Notes: generated by a model from the letters alone, not told the origin. DNA of 64,000 nucleotides from Bacillus sp. SORGH_AS_0510 (GCF_030818775.1 NZ_JAUTAU010000001.1:578001-642000); one strand, 5' to 3'; positions 16,966 through 26,762 are shown, numbered from the stretch's first letter. Numbers and translations are program-made.

Positions 16966-17415
16966 ATGAAAGTTTGCTTGGTAGGTTCATCTGGGGGACA
17001 TCTGACGCATTTGTATATGCTCAAACCTTTCTGGCAGGAAAAAGAGCGGTTCTGGGTGACCTTTGATAAGGAAGATGCCAGAAGCTTATTGAAAGGTGAA
17101 AAAATGTATTCTTGCTATTACCCTACAAACCGTAGCCTGAAGGCGCTAATTATCAACACTTGCCTGGCCATAAAAGTGATATTGAAGGAAAAACCGGATT
17201 TGATTATCTCATCGGGGGCAGCTGTTGCAGTTCCTTTCTTTTACCTTGGCAAGCTGTTGGGGGCAAAGTTGATATATGTTGAGGTGTTCGACCGAATTGA
17301 TAAAGCCACCGTGACCGGAAAGATGGTCTATCCCATTGTGGACAAGTTTGTTGTTGAGTGGGAAGAAATGAAAATGGTCTATCCCAAAGCTGTCAACCTC
17401 GGGAGTATCTTCTAA
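16966..17415 (+). CDS. Cps14F/Alg14-type glycosyltransferase subunit
   Basis: A 149-residue protein similar to the membrane-recruiting subunit of two-part glycosyltransferases (PssD, Cps14F, Alg14). It begins with the nucleotide-sugar-fold motif CLVGSSGGHLTHL and has DLIISSGAAVAVPFFYLGKLLGAKLIYVE typical of the family, with a hydrophobic membrane-associating stretch. It probably acts with the next gene as one enzyme adding the second sugar. AAAGGAGG precedes ATG 16966. Confidence 0.88.
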   Translation: MKVCLVGSSGGHLTHLYMLKPFWQEKERFWVTFDKEDARSLLKGEKMYSCYYPTNRSLKALIINTCLAIKVILKEKPDLIISSGAAVAVPFFYLGKLLGAKLIYVEVFDRIDKATVTGKMVYPIVDKFVVEWEEMKMVYPKAVNLGSIF

Positions 17416-17437
17416 GAGTGGGTAGGAGTGTGTTTTT

Positions 17438-17947
17438 ATGATATTCGTAACAGTTGGAACTCATGAGCAGCCGTTTAACCGGTTGGTTGAGTTTATTGAT
17501 CAGTTGAAGGCACGGGGGGCCATTCAAGAAGATGTTATTATGCAGACTGGCTTTAGCGCCTATGAGCCTAAGTATTGTCAGTGGGGAAAACTATATCCGT
17601 ATCAGGAAATGGTGAAACATGTGAGCGAAGCACGAATTGTTATTACCCACGGTGGCCCGTCAAGCTTTATCATGCCTCTGCAGGCGGGGAAAGTGCCGAT
17701 AGTCGTTCCGCGCCAGAAAAAGTATCACGAGCATGTAAACAACCATCAGGTTGACTTCTCGAAGGCGGTGGCTGAGCGGCAGGGAAACATCATCGTTGCT
17801 GAGGAAATGGAGCAATTGGAGCTTTCAATCCTTAATTATGATGCTATTGTCCAGGCTATGCCTGCTGGATTGAAGAGTAACAACGAAAAGTTCAATATGG
17901 AGTTCAGCGTGCTGGTGGATGAACTCTTTAAGGAAAGGAAAAAGTGA
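17438..17947 (+). CDS. Cps14G/Alg13-type glycosyltransferase catalytic subunit
   Basis: A 169-residue protein of the GT28 C-terminal type. It starts MIFVTVGTHEQPFNRLV and has the UDP-sugar-binding segment ITHGGPSSFIMPLQAGKVPIVVPR followed by HVNNHQ. It is the expected catalytic partner of the Alg14-like gene 22 bp upstream. In related capsule loci the pair transfers galactose or N-acetylated sugars to the primed lipid. Confidence 0.9.
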   Translation: MIFVTVGTHEQPFNRLVEFIDQLKARGAIQEDVIMQTGFSAYEPKYCQWGKLYPYQEMVKHVSEARIVITHGGPSSFIMPLQAGKVPIVVPRQKKYHEHVNNHQVDFSKAVAERQGNIIVAEEMEQLELSILNYDAIVQAMPAGLKSNNEKFNMEFSVLVDELFKERKK

Positions 17948-17948
17948 G

Positions 17949-19070
17949 ATGATGAAAGTAGGAATCATGTCGATGCAACGTATATTCAATTACGGATCGT
18001 TCTTGCAGGCATATGGGCTTAAGTCAATCCTTGGAGAACTGGGTTGCAGCGTCGAATTTGTGGATTATCATCCTGGTAAGTGCCTGATTTCGATGGAAGG
18101 TGGACAGGGGCTATCGCGAAAGGTTAGCAAAGGGCTGGAGGTATTCAAATACCGTGCGCCGCTGAAAGAGAAACTTCGCTTCATTAAGTATAAAAAGAAT
18201 TACGCTGCGAATTATTTTTCGCATTTAGGAATTGGCGATACGTTGAACTATACTTCTGCTGTTGATCTTCTGGTCATCGGTAGCGATGAGGTGTTCAACT
18301 GTGTGCAGAACAACCCTAACGTAGGCTTCTCGCCGGAATTGTTTGGGGTAGGCAATCAGGCAAAGCGTGCCATCAGCTATGCGGCATCCTTTGGAAATAC
18401 TACCCTTGCCAAGCTAGAAAAGTATGGTGTCAGCGAGGAGGTAGGAAAATGGCTAAACGCGCTGGATGCGGTATCCGTTCGCGATGCCAATTCTGGTTCA
18501 GTGGTAGAAGGTTTGACGAGCAGATCGCCTCTCTATCACCTTGATCCTGCGCTGGCATACGATTACATGGGCAGTTGTAAGCAAATACCGGCTACTGTCC
18601 CTGAGTCGAACTATATGATCCTGTACGGCTATTCCGGGCGTTTCAGCAGAGATGAATGTGAAGCAGTGCGCGCCTATGCTGATGCACATGACCTAAAGGT
18701 ATTCTGCATTGGTGGCGTGCAGGATTGTTGTGACAGATTCATTGACTGTTCTCCATTTGAGGTGTTGGCATACTTCAAAAATGCTAAGGCAGTGGTAACA
18801 GACACATTCCACGGAACAATTTTCTCAGTGATTACTCATCGACAGTTTGCTACCATTGTTCGTTCCTCTGGTTATGGCAATGCGGAAAAGTTGCCTGATC
18901 TGTTGCAACGACTTGGGTTGAACGACAGGATTCTCACAAGTATGACGAACCTGGGAACGATGCTCAAAGCGCCGATAGATTATGACCCTGTGGATTCATT
19001 CATTACTGGTGAGCGAAAGCGCACGTACGATTATCTGCGTAAGGAAATTGAGGCATGTACGCTGAATTGA
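17949..19070 (+). CDS. Polysaccharide pyruvyl transferase family protein
   Basis: A 373-residue protein. It opens with KVGIMSMQRIFNYGSFLQAYGLKSIL and has the family segments VDLLVIGSDEVFN, YAASFG, AVSVRDANS, PALAYDYMG and AVVTDTFHGTIFSVITH. Such enzymes add pyruvate ketals to sugar hydroxyls in surface polymers, giving negative charge. The start is taken at ATG 17949 directly after the upstream stop (17947), with AAGGAAAGG before it. Confidence 0.85.
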   Translation: MMKVGIMSMQRIFNYGSFLQAYGLKSILGELGCSVEFVDYHPGKCLISMEGGQGLSRKVSKGLEVFKYRAPLKEKLRFIKYKKNYAANYFSHLGIGDTLNYTSAVDLLVIGSDEVFNCVQNNPNVGFSPELFGVGNQAKRAISYAASFGNTTLAKLEKYGVSEEVGKWLNALDAVSVRDANSGSVVEGLTSRSPLYHLDPALAYDYMGSCKQIPATVPESNYMILYGYSGRFSRDECEAVRAYADAHDLKVFCIGGVQDCCDRFIDCSPFEVLAYFKNAKAVVTDTFHGTIFSVITHRQFATIVRSSGYGNAEKLPDLLQRLGLNDRILTSMTNLGTMLKAPIDYDPVDSFITGERKRTYDYLRKEIEACTLN

Positions 19071-19189
19071 TGATCTGCCAGAATATCATTGAAGAGTTGA
19101 ATAAGTACGAAGGTGTAAAGGTGACCTCACCACGGATGTTCAGACTGTCCCTTCGAGAAAATGTGCCACAAATGAACTCAAGTAACTGA
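19070..19189 (+). CDS. Possible 39-aa remnant ORF
   Basis: An open frame whose ATG overlaps the pyruvyl transferase stop (ATGA-type junction at 19068-19072). The product contains NKYEGVKVTSPRMFRLSLRE and has no recognised domain. It may be a remnant of a deleted polysaccharide gene, as there is little else in the 157-bp gap. Confidence 0.25.
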   Translation: MICQNIIEELNKYEGVKVTSPRMFRLSLRENVPQMNSSN

Positions 19190-19227
19190 AAATTGTTCAG
19201 ATGAATTGATAAGAGGATAAGATAGAT

Positions 19228-20334
19228 ATGGAACAGAAAAAAATATCTGTTGCGATGATTGCGAACAACCTAGAAGTAAATGGAATCAGTTCTGTAATAA
19301 TTAATTATTGCAGTCATCTCAATTTGGGTAAATTCATGATTACCATCCTTGTAGGTGCGGCTGTTACCGAGATAAATAGGAAAAAGTGTGAGGAGTTGGG
19401 GATAGAAGTAGTAGAGCTTCCGCACCGTAAAACAAATACACTTGCTTTCTATAGGGAGTTGAACAGTGAATTAAAAAAGAAACGCTATGACATCGCTCAT
19501 GTGCATGGTAGTCATGCTGCGATTGCAGTGGAGTTATTTCTGGCTTGGATTAACGGCATAAAGGTGCGAATCGCTCATAGTCACAACACAACTTGTACAA
19601 ACATGAAAGTGCACAAGTTGATGCTACCGCTATTCAATTGTTTATATACGAACGGATTTGCTTGTGGTGAAGAGGCAGGCCTATGGCTTTTTGGCAAAAG
19701 AAAGTTTAATGTGGTGCCTAATGGATTTTACACTGAGAAGTTTAGCTTCAATAGCAGTGTTCGAAATGAAATGCGCAGGGAATTAGGTTTGGCGGGTAAG
19801 TATGTTTTAGGTCACATCGGTCGCTTTAATGATCAGAAGAATCACCGATTTTTGCTAAAAGTTTTTGAGAGTGTTGCTAAGAAGAGAGAGGATTCTGTCC
19901 TTCTTCTGATAGGAAAAGGTCCGGATTTTGAAGCAATCAAAGGAATTATCGCACAGCATCCATATAAAGAAAGAATTATTGTATACGGTGAATCACCAAC
20001 ACCAGAACGGATGTATATGGCGATGGATGTGTTTGTTTTTCCATCAAAGTTTGAAGGGTTACCTGTAACCTTGCTTGAAGCACAAATTGGGGGACTTCCT
20101 TGTGTAATATCAGATGTTATCACGCAAGAAGCGATTCTGGGAGATCGTGTAAAGAGTCTTTCTTTGAATAAGAACGCAGCCCATTGGGCTAATGAGATTA
20201 ATTCTTTAAAGCCGCAAGATAGAGAGCAGTTTTACAGTGATTTTCGAGTACAAATTGAGAATTATGGAATAACAGACTGTGCCCTAAAACTTGAGCAGAA
20301 ATATATCTCATTACTTGGTTTAAGGAAAAATTGA
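19228..20334 (+). CDS. GT4-family glycosyltransferase
   Basis: A 368-residue GT-B fold glycosyltransferase. N-terminal motif VAMIANNLEVNGISSVI, middle HSHNTTCTN, NVVPNGFYTEKF and GHIGRFNDQKNHRFLL, and C-terminal donor-binding FPSKFEGLPVTLLEAQIGGLP with the EX7E-type arrangement. It adds one sugar to the repeat unit in the cytoplasm. The downstream gap to 20481 holds an open frame (20341-20475) that may be another remnant. Confidence 0.92.
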   Translation: MEQKKISVAMIANNLEVNGISSVIINYCSHLNLGKFMITILVGAAVTEINRKKCEELGIEVVELPHRKTNTLAFYRELNSELKKKRYDIAHVHGSHAAIAVELFLAWINGIKVRIAHSHNTTCTNMKVHKLMLPLFNCLYTNGFACGEEAGLWLFGKRKFNVVPNGFYTEKFSFNSSVRNEMRRELGLAGKYVLGHIGRFNDQKNHRFLLKVFESVAKKREDSVLLLIGKGPDFEAIKGIIAQHPYKERIIVYGESPTPERMYMAMDVFVFPSKFEGLPVTLLEAQIGGLPCVISDVITQEAILGDRVKSLSLNKNAAHWANEINSLKPQDREQFYSDFRVQIENYGITDCALKLEQKYISLLGLRKN

Positions 20335-20340
20335 CATTAT

Positions 20341-20475
20341 GTGGATTTTGCTTTAGGTCGCAGAACAACTGAAGTAAGGCTTCCTGGTAAAGATGAATGC
20401 TCAATCCCTATTATCGAGTTGGCTTCGTTATTTTTATCTTTTGCGCCATGTTTGACATTGAAGCTGTCGAGGTGA
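20341..20475 (+). CDS. Possible 44-aa remnant ORF
   Basis: An open frame from GTG 20341 with VDFALGRRTTEVRLPGKDE. It has no clear ribosome binding site and no recognised family. It fills the gap between two glycosyltransferase genes and may be the tail of a lost gene. Confidence 0.2.
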   Translation: MDFALGRRTTEVRLPGKDECSIPIIELASLFLSFAPCLTLKLSR

Positions 20476-20480
20476 ACTGA

Positions 20481-21522
20481 ATGTCTTTATTTGAGGAAAT
20501 GGTATATAACAGAAAGGATTTGCAAATGGGGAAAAGCGAAATTAAGGTGTCTGTGATTGTTCCTATATACAATGTAGAGAAGTTTTTAAGTAAGTGCATC
20601 GAAACTATTATCAATCAATCATATAAAAATCTTGAGATTATTTTGGTAGATGACGGCTCCCCGGATCGCTCTGGTGAAATTTGTGATGAATATGCTGCAA
20701 AGGACAAGCGAATCAAGGTGATCCATCAGAAGAATTCTGGAGTCAGTTCTGCTAGAAATGCAGGAATTAACGCTGCCACAGGCGACTATGTATGCTTTGC
20801 TGATGGTGACGATTACCTTATGCCTGATTATGTTGAATATTTAATGGACTTGGCAGTTCGAAACGATGCAGATATTTCGTTGACGACAGATATGTTTAGT
20901 AATTATCAGCTGAATCAAGTAAAAAAATGACAAAATCCGGATTTACTCGGGTGAAGACGCAACTGCTGGAATTCTCTGCTACAATATCCCAATAGGTGTG
21001 TATTGTAAAATTTTTAAGAGAATTTTTCTTGGTGATAAGATTAGATTTTTACCAAATCTATATATCGGAGAAGGCTTTAACTTTAACACAGCCGCTTTTC
21101 AGCGGGCAAATAGGGTGGTCGTGGGTCATAGAAGAATCTATTTCTATCGCAAGGACAATCCGACCAGTGCAACGACAAAGTTTTCCATTGATAAATGGAT
21201 CAATGGATTGATGGCAATAGACGTAATCAAGAATGATTTTATTATCAAATCTCAGAAACTGGACAGTGCATGGAAGTTTGCCAATTGGCGCACGCACTCC
21301 GATGTTTATGACCTCATGGTTCTCGCTTCGGTAGAGAAAAAATATCCTGATATGTATAAAAAGTGCCTGCGTGTAACTAGAACACAGGCTCTATACTCAC
21401 TTAAAGTTCCAACTTCAATGAGAGAAAGAATGAGGGCTATGATTATGATGATCTGCCCAAGACTGATTCCTGTACTAATGCTTTTGAGAAGACTAAAATA
21501 TCATGTCGACGTAGAGAACTGA
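20481..21522 (+). pseudogene. GT2-family glycosyltransferase broken by a frameshift
   Basis: The first frame (20481-20930) has the GT-A motifs VSVIVPIYNVEKFL, ILVDDGSPDRSGEIC and CFADGDDYLMPDY, then stops after LNQVKK. The rest of the protein continues in the other frame: NDKIRIYSGEDATAGILCYN, YCKIFKRIFLGDKIRF, YIGEGFNFNTA, ending VDVEN at 21522. The break is at a run of seven A (about 20920-20926), so one base too many or too few restores a protein of about 346 residues. It could be a pseudogene, a phase-variable gene or a sequencing error. Starts at 20481 (GAGGTGA upstream) or 20526 are both possible. Confidence 0.85.
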
Positions 21523-21618
21523 AATTGTGGAGAAGTCAGCTATTGAGGGAAAAGGGAGATTATCCACTGTTTTTGTTACATGCGTGTGTGTCAACAAGGG
21601 TGAAAAAGGAGTCAGTGC

Positions 21619-22752
21619 ATGAAAAAGAGAGTTCTTTACATTATATATACGCTTAATGCTGGGGGTATTGAGACATTAGGAGTGAATATTTTCAAGAATT
21701 TAAACAAGGAGCGTTTCGAAGTTGACTTCCTTGTTATGAAAGTACCAGAAAAGGAACAATTCTATGATAAAGAGATTTTGAGAATGGGTGGGCGTATTAT
21801 TCCTGTAGGAAACTGCAGAAGTAATAAGATTATTAAGTATTTTACTTATGAAATGGATATTTTTCGCACTATAAAGAATGGCAACTATGATGTAGTACAC
21901 ATTAATTCGGGTGACGTACACTCGCTGCCCGAATTAATGTCAGCAAAATTGTGTGGTATAAAGAACATCCTCGTTCATTCGCACAATAGTCTGCTATTTG
22001 GGTCTGCAAAGTTCTATCGTATTAGGTACGCGCTGCAGGGGATTTTTAGAAAAATGTCCCCGCTGTTGGCGAATCATTTACTGACATGTTCCAATTTGGC
22101 TGCCAAGTGGTCCTATTCTAAGAAGGCGATCAACAACAAGTCGGTTATACAAATTAACAATGGTGTTCATAGCAGTGAGTATAGGTTTGATCAGTCTAAA
22201 CGCGCAAACTTCAGAAAAAAGCTCGAGCTAAAGGATGAACTACTCATTGGACATATTGGACGTATGAATGTTCAAAAGAACCATCATTTTTTGTTGCAGG
22301 TCTTTTATGAAATTCATAGGATAAATCCTGACGCCAAATTGATTCTGTGCGGTATAGGAGAATTGGAAAATGAACTGCGTGCTCAGGCAGAAACATTTGG
22401 ATTGAAAGACAGTGTAATCTTCTATGGTGTGACTAATGAAATCCCTGCCGTATTGAGTGCTATTGATGCTTTTGTGTTTCCGTCACTCTTCGAAGGACTT
22501 CCTGTTGTTGGAATTGAGGCTCAGGCATCGGGTGTTCCTGTTTTTGCTTCGGATACGATTACACCTGATGTAGCTGTTACTCCGTGTTGGCATACATTGT
22601 CGTTGAAGGACTCGCCAAAGGCATGGGCTGAAACAATATTGGAATTAACTAAACAATCAAAGCGCATTGAGACGGGTAAAATGATTGGCGATGCTGGTTT
22701 TGATATTGTTAATACGACCAAATTGCTTGAGCAACTGTACGAAACACCGTAA
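21619..22752 (+). CDS. GT4-family glycosyltransferase
   Basis: A 377-residue GT-B transferase beginning RVLYIIYTLNAGGIETLGVNIFK, a typical acceptor-side motif. Others are VHSHNSLLF, QINNGVHSSEYRF, GHIGRMNVQKNHHFLLQVF and FPSLFEGLPVVGIEAQASGVP. It is paralogous to the gene at 19228. AAAGGAGT precedes the ATG. It probably adds a hexose during repeat-unit assembly; donor and linkage cannot be read from sequence. Confidence 0.92.
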   Translation: MKKRVLYIIYTLNAGGIETLGVNIFKNLNKERFEVDFLVMKVPEKEQFYDKEILRMGGRIIPVGNCRSNKIIKYFTYEMDIFRTIKNGNYDVVHINSGDVHSLPELMSAKLCGIKNILVHSHNSLLFGSAKFYRIRYALQGIFRKMSPLLANHLLTCSNLAAKWSYSKKAINNKSVIQINNGVHSSEYRFDQSKRANFRKKLELKDELLIGHIGRMNVQKNHHFLLQVFYEIHRINPDAKLILCGIGELENELRAQAETFGLKDSVIFYGVTNEIPAVLSAIDAFVFPSLFEGLPVVGIEAQASGVPVFASDTITPDVAVTPCWHTLSLKDSPKAWAETILELTKQSKRIETGKMIGDAGFDIVNTTKLLEQLYETP

Positions 22753-22797
22753 TGTACTTATGGTATATAACGCGACGGTCATGTGAAGGAGGAAGAA

Positions 22798-23949
22798 ATG
22801 TATAACATTAAAATATACAGGAGCAGAGCATTACTATTCTTCCTGTTATTTCCATATATATATCCGATAGGATTGGATGCCATTCCAGTTTTCAAGATCC
22901 TCTTTATTATTTGGGGTCTGGTATCAATGGTTTGCGTTGTTTACCTCTATTTTTTTCGTGGTTTCGTTGTTAGGCTATACCCTGCATTAATCATAGTTTT
23001 TCATTTTTTTCTCCTGATTATAACGTTATATATTAATGGAGATATTCCAGCGGGTTTAAAGAAATTATTTCTTTTTCCTTGTGCAGTCTTGTTATGTGAT
23101 TTATGGTGCAGGAAAAATCCGAAGTTGCTGTTGAAGACAATGCTTGATGTTTTCTTTTTTGAGCAAATATTCAACTTGCTGTTTTGGAATGTTAAAATTT
23201 TTGAAAATGACCAGTTCTTGTTAGGTATTCGAACCGATTTCCCCATCGTTGGTTTTTTGACTATCTATGTAGCATTGTTGTGTAGATATTTGAAGATTGG
23301 GGGTACAAAATATAAGGCATACATTGCAATTGTTGCTTCTATATTAAGTATCTTTCTTGCATGGGTCTCTACGGGAATTGTTGCGTTGCTTCTTCTGTTT
23401 GCGTTGTTGGTCATGATTAGGTTCAGATGGTTTGAAAGGCTTCTGAATTTCTGTGATAATACAAAGCTCATACCTTTAGGTATTTTTTTGAATTATGGAT
23501 TTGTGTTTTCCAGTACGTCAAATATCTTTTCCGGCTTTATTACCTCCTTCTTGGGTGAGTCTACGGATTTAAACGGTCGTGGTATTATTTGGAAACTCAC
23601 TCTGAGGGCTGTTGCTGAGTCTCCATGGCTAGGATATGGAGTTTATGGGATTTATATTGAGATGCCTGAGTGGTGGGGGGTATCATATAACTATGTTCAT
23701 ACACAGTCACTGCAGTTACTAATTGATGGAGGTATTGTCGCACTTGTGTGCTTCTTGTTGATTCTGATAGTAATTGGTAAAGAAATTAACCGCGGTCAAG
23801 ACTATTTCATTAAGAAGCTATCAACAATTGTGCTTTTTGCTTGTATGATAATGATGATTCCAGAGGTAATTACCAACTATTGTTGGTCCTTTGTTCTTTT
23901 AACTCTGTTAGCTGATAGCAAAGTGTTCGCACAACTTAGAGAAGAATAA
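22798..23949 (+). CDS. O-antigen/capsule polymerase (Wzy-like) membrane protein
   Basis: A 383-residue protein with about ten to eleven hydrophobic segments and a large extracytoplasmic loop. The LNGRGIIWKLTLRAVAESPWLGYG and YVHTQSLQLLIDGGIVA segments match the Wzy/WaaL O-antigen ligase-like fold. It would join lipid-linked repeat units outside the membrane. ATG 22798 has AAGGAGG 6 bp upstream, better than the GTG at 22783. It is the only polymerase candidate in the locus. Confidence 0.85.
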   Translation: MYNIKIYRSRALLFFLLFPYIYPIGLDAIPVFKILFIIWGLVSMVCVVYLYFFRGFVVRLYPALIIVFHFFLLIITLYINGDIPAGLKKLFLFPCAVLLCDLWCRKNPKLLLKTMLDVFFFEQIFNLLFWNVKIFENDQFLLGIRTDFPIVGFLTIYVALLCRYLKIGGTKYKAYIAIVASILSIFLAWVSTGIVALLLLFALLVMIRFRWFERLLNFCDNTKLIPLGIFLNYGFVFSSTSNIFSGFITSFLGESTDLNGRGIIWKLTLRAVAESPWLGYGVYGIYIEMPEWWGVSYNYVHTQSLQLLIDGGIVALVCFLLILIVIGKEINRGQDYFIKKLSTIVLFACMIMMIPEVITNYCWSFVLLTLLADSKVFAQLREE

Positions 23950-23967
23950 TACTACATGGAGGATAAA

Positions 23968-24963
23968 ATGGATAAGATATTGACGATTTCTGTTGCTGCG
24001 TATAACGTAGGCAAGTATCTCGAAAAGCTTTGCGACTCTGTCATTCGAAGTGGCTGTTTGGATGACGTTGAGGTACTTATTATTGATGATGGTTCGAAGG
24101 ATGATACTGCTGATATCGCTAAGCGCTTTGAAGCGATGTACCCTGAATCTATACAATACGTAGAAAAAGAAAATGGGGGGCATGGCTCTACCATAAACAA
24201 AGGTATAGAATTGGCAACCGGAAAGTATTTCAAGGTACTTGACGGCGATGATTGGATGGATTCTAAAGGGTTAATGCAAGTCATTACTGATATGAGGCAT
24301 TTAGACTGTGATTTAGTGGTGACAAATCGTAAACGTGTATACGAAAACAGCGGAAAAGAACATGTAGATCGCCTTGAAGGTATTACAAGTGGACAAGTTT
24401 TCCTGATTGAGGATGTTTGTACTGAAATGGGGAGATTGCTGTTCCATAGCGTTTTTGTTAAGACTTCAATCCTGAAGCAACAGGATATTCATATTGATGA
24501 GCATCATTTCTATGTTGATAATGAGATCTTGTGGTATCCGTTCCCTTATACCGAGACAATTATTTACTTTGATACGGTCGTTTACTGTTATCGTCTTGGC
24601 CTTGCTGATCAATCTGTGAATGTTGGTGTAGTGGCAAAGAGAATTGATCAGCATGAGTTTGTCAATAAGCAGGTGCTCGAATTCTATAGCAAGTGGTACG
24701 GTAAAATGACCCCAAACAAAAATATATATTTTGATAAAGTTATTGCAGATAACATTGCTTGGCACTATGAGGCATTGTTGTTATTGCCTTTTAGCATTAC
24801 AAATTATCGTAGAGTTTTCGAATATGGGAAATATGTACGCCTAGTAGCACCGAAAGCTGCAAAGTGCATAACGTATAAGGCTGCAAAAATGGTTTTCCAA
24901 AATGCAATTCTGTTCTATCCGTTTGCTTGGCTACAGAAAGGCAAAATCCGGAGGGGCGTATGA
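23968..24963 (+). CDS. GT2-family glycosyltransferase
   Basis: A 331-residue GT-A transferase. The start at ATG 23968 uses the TGGAGG just upstream; the ATG at 23956 lies within that site. Motifs are LTISVAAYNVGKYLEKLCDS, VLIIDDGSKDDTADIAK, NKGIELATGKYFKVLDGDDW and a C-terminal aromatic tail. It overlaps the acetyltransferase gene by four bases. Confidence 0.9.
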   Translation: MDKILTISVAAYNVGKYLEKLCDSVIRSGCLDDVEVLIIDDGSKDDTADIAKRFEAMYPESIQYVEKENGGHGSTINKGIELATGKYFKVLDGDDWMDSKGLMQVITDMRHLDCDLVVTNRKRVYENSGKEHVDRLEGITSGQVFLIEDVCTEMGRLLFHSVFVKTSILKQQDIHIDEHHFYVDNEILWYPFPYTETIIYFDTVVYCYRLGLADQSVNVGVVAKRIDQHEFVNKQVLEFYSKWYGKMTPNKNIYFDKVIADNIAWHYEALLLLPFSITNYRRVFEYGKYVRLVAPKAAKCITYKAAKMVFQNAILFYPFAWLQKGKIRRGV

Positions 24964-25520
24964 TTAAAAATAAGCAGGATTTGAGAGATTACCTGTACTG
25001 GGACCGAATTGCGTTAGGCAAAGGGAAGGCGCCTAAGCTAGTTGGCGACTATATCTACAAATTCCAAATTGCGTTGCGTAAGTGTGAATACTATAGAAAT
25101 ACAGGAATAAAAAACCCCTTTAGTGTATTTTATGCATTCCAATATAAGAGACTTTCAGTAAAGTTGGGTTTTACTATTCCTCTGAATGTATTCGATAAAG
25201 GTCTAAGTATTGCGCATTATGGTACTATTGTAGTGCATCCTGCAGCACATGTCGGGAGAAACTGTCGTATTCATGAAGGTGTAACAATAGGGGCTACTAA
25301 TGGTATGGCTCAAGCTGCTGAGATAGGAGATAATGTCTTTTTGGCTAGTGGAGCAAAGATCATTGGCGGAATCAGTATTGCCTCGGATGTTGCTGTGGGT
25401 GCTAACGCAGTGGTGGTTAAAGATATATCGGAATCTGGAACTACTTGGGGAGGCGTGCCTGCTCACAAAATTAGTAACCACAATTCACGTGGTAACTTGA
25501 ACGCAAATTTGTTTAACTAA
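24960..25520 (+). CDS. Serine-acetyltransferase-like hexapeptide O-acetyltransferase
   Basis: A 186-residue left-handed beta-helix acyltransferase. Hexapeptide repeats run from about residue 75 to 165 (GLSIAHYGTIVVHPAAHVG, CRIHEGVTIGATNG, IGDNVFLASGAKIIG, VAVGANAVVVKD). The catalytic His is probably that in IAHYG. It likely acetylates a sugar of the exopolysaccharide rather than serine, given its place in the locus. ATG 24960 overlaps the upstream stop and has GGAGGGG before it. Confidence 0.85.
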   Translation: MIKNKQDLRDYLYWDRIALGKGKAPKLVGDYIYKFQIALRKCEYYRNTGIKNPFSVFYAFQYKRLSVKLGFTIPLNVFDKGLSIAHYGTIVVHPAAHVGRNCRIHEGVTIGATNGMAQAAEIGDNVFLASGAKIIGGISIASDVAVGANAVVVKDISESGTTWGGVPAHKISNHNSRGNLNANLFN

Positions 25521-25550
25521 TAATAAATGTTGTGATGATTTATTTGGAGT

Positions 25551-25575
25551 AGCATTGGGGTCATACCCCAATGCT
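25551..25575 (+). terminator. Hairpin between acetyltransferase gene and glf
   Basis: A perfect 11-bp stem AGCATTGGGGT/ACCCCAATGCT with a CAT loop. Only weak T-richness follows, so it may attenuate rather than stop transcription. Confidence 0.5.
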
Positions 25576-25635
25576 TCAAATTACTTTAGAAGCTCTAAAT
25601 CTATATTGCAATAACTGAAGAATGGAGGGAAGCAA

Positions 25636-26748
25636 ATGAATTATGATTATCTTGTTGTTGGTGCGGGGTTATTTGGAAGTGTATTTGCATATGAAGCATC
25701 AAAACGGGGGAAAAAGGTAAAAGTAATTGATAAGCGTGACCATATAGCTGGAAACATATATACAGAACAAATTGAGGGTATTAATGTCCATAAATATGGA
25801 GCGCATATTTTTCATACAAATGATAAGGAAATCTGGGATTATGTAAATCAATTTGCAGAATTCAATCGCTATACAAATAGTCCTATAGCTAATTATAATG
25901 ATGAAATTTATAATATGCCCTTTAATATGAACACTTTTAATAAATTATGGGGCGTCGTTACACCAGAAGAGGCGAAAATTAGAATTGAAAAACAAAAAGT
26001 TGCAGCGGGAATTGATAAGCCAAAAAACTTAGAAGAACAGGCTATTTCATTAGTTGGAACAGATATATACGAAAAATTAGTAAAAGGTTATACGGAAAAA
26101 CAATGGGGAAGGAAGGCGACTGAGTTGCCTGCTTTTATTATTAAGAGGCTTCCAGTTCGTTTTACTTACGATAACAACTACTTTAATGATCGATATCAAG
26201 GAATTCCTATTGGAGGATATACTCAGATTGTAGAAAAAATGTTGGAAAGTTCATTAATTGATGTTGAGTTGGAAAAAGACTTTTTTGAAAATAAAGAGGA
26301 GTATCTAAGGGTTTTTCCAAAAGTCATATATACAGGAATGATTGATCAGTTTTATGAATATAAATTTGGTACTTTGGAATATAGAAGTTTACATTTCGAG
26401 AGTAGTATACTGGATCAAGGAAATTATCAAGGAAATGCAGTAGTAAATTATACTGATGCTGAAACACCATATACTCGTATAATTGAACATAAACATTTTG
26501 AGTTTGGTAATCAGCCTAAAACAATTATCACCAAAGAGTACCCATGTGCCTGGCAAAAAGGTGATGAACCTTATTACCCAATGAACGATAAAAAAAATAA
26601 TGAAATTTACAATAAGTACCGTGAATTAGCAGAAACAACACCCAATATAATCTTCGGTGGAAGACTTGGAATGTATAAATATTACGATATGCATCAAGTG
26701 ATTGCTGCTGCATTATCTGTAGTAAATCATGAGTTTAATATAAAGTAG
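25636..26748 (+). CDS. glf: UDP-galactopyranose mutase
   Basis: A 370-residue FAD enzyme converting UDP-galactopyranose to UDP-galactofuranose. The FAD-binding motif is YLVVGAGLFGSVFAYEASKRG at the N-terminus, then VIDKRDHIAGNIYTE and the active-site region KYGAHIFHTND. PVRFTYDNNYFNDRYQGIP, FGGRLGMYKYYDMHQVI and the adjacent arginines fit Glf. It implies that galactofuranose is part of the polymer. GGAGGGAAG precedes ATG 25636. Confidence 0.96.
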   Translation: MNYDYLVVGAGLFGSVFAYEASKRGKKVKVIDKRDHIAGNIYTEQIEGINVHKYGAHIFHTNDKEIWDYVNQFAEFNRYTNSPIANYNDEIYNMPFNMNTFNKLWGVVTPEEAKIRIEKQKVAAGIDKPKNLEEQAISLVGTDIYEKLVKGYTEKQWGRKATELPAFIIKRLPVRFTYDNNYFNDRYQGIPIGGYTQIVEKMLESSLIDVELEKDFFENKEEYLRVFPKVIYTGMIDQFYEYKFGTLEYRSLHFESSILDQGNYQGNAVVNYTDAETPYTRIIEHKHFEFGNQPKTIITKEYPCAWQKGDEPYYPMNDKKNNEIYNKYRELAETTPNIIFGGRLGMYKYYDMHQVIAAALSVVNHEFNIK

Positions 26749-26762
26749 AAAAGGGTAATTAA

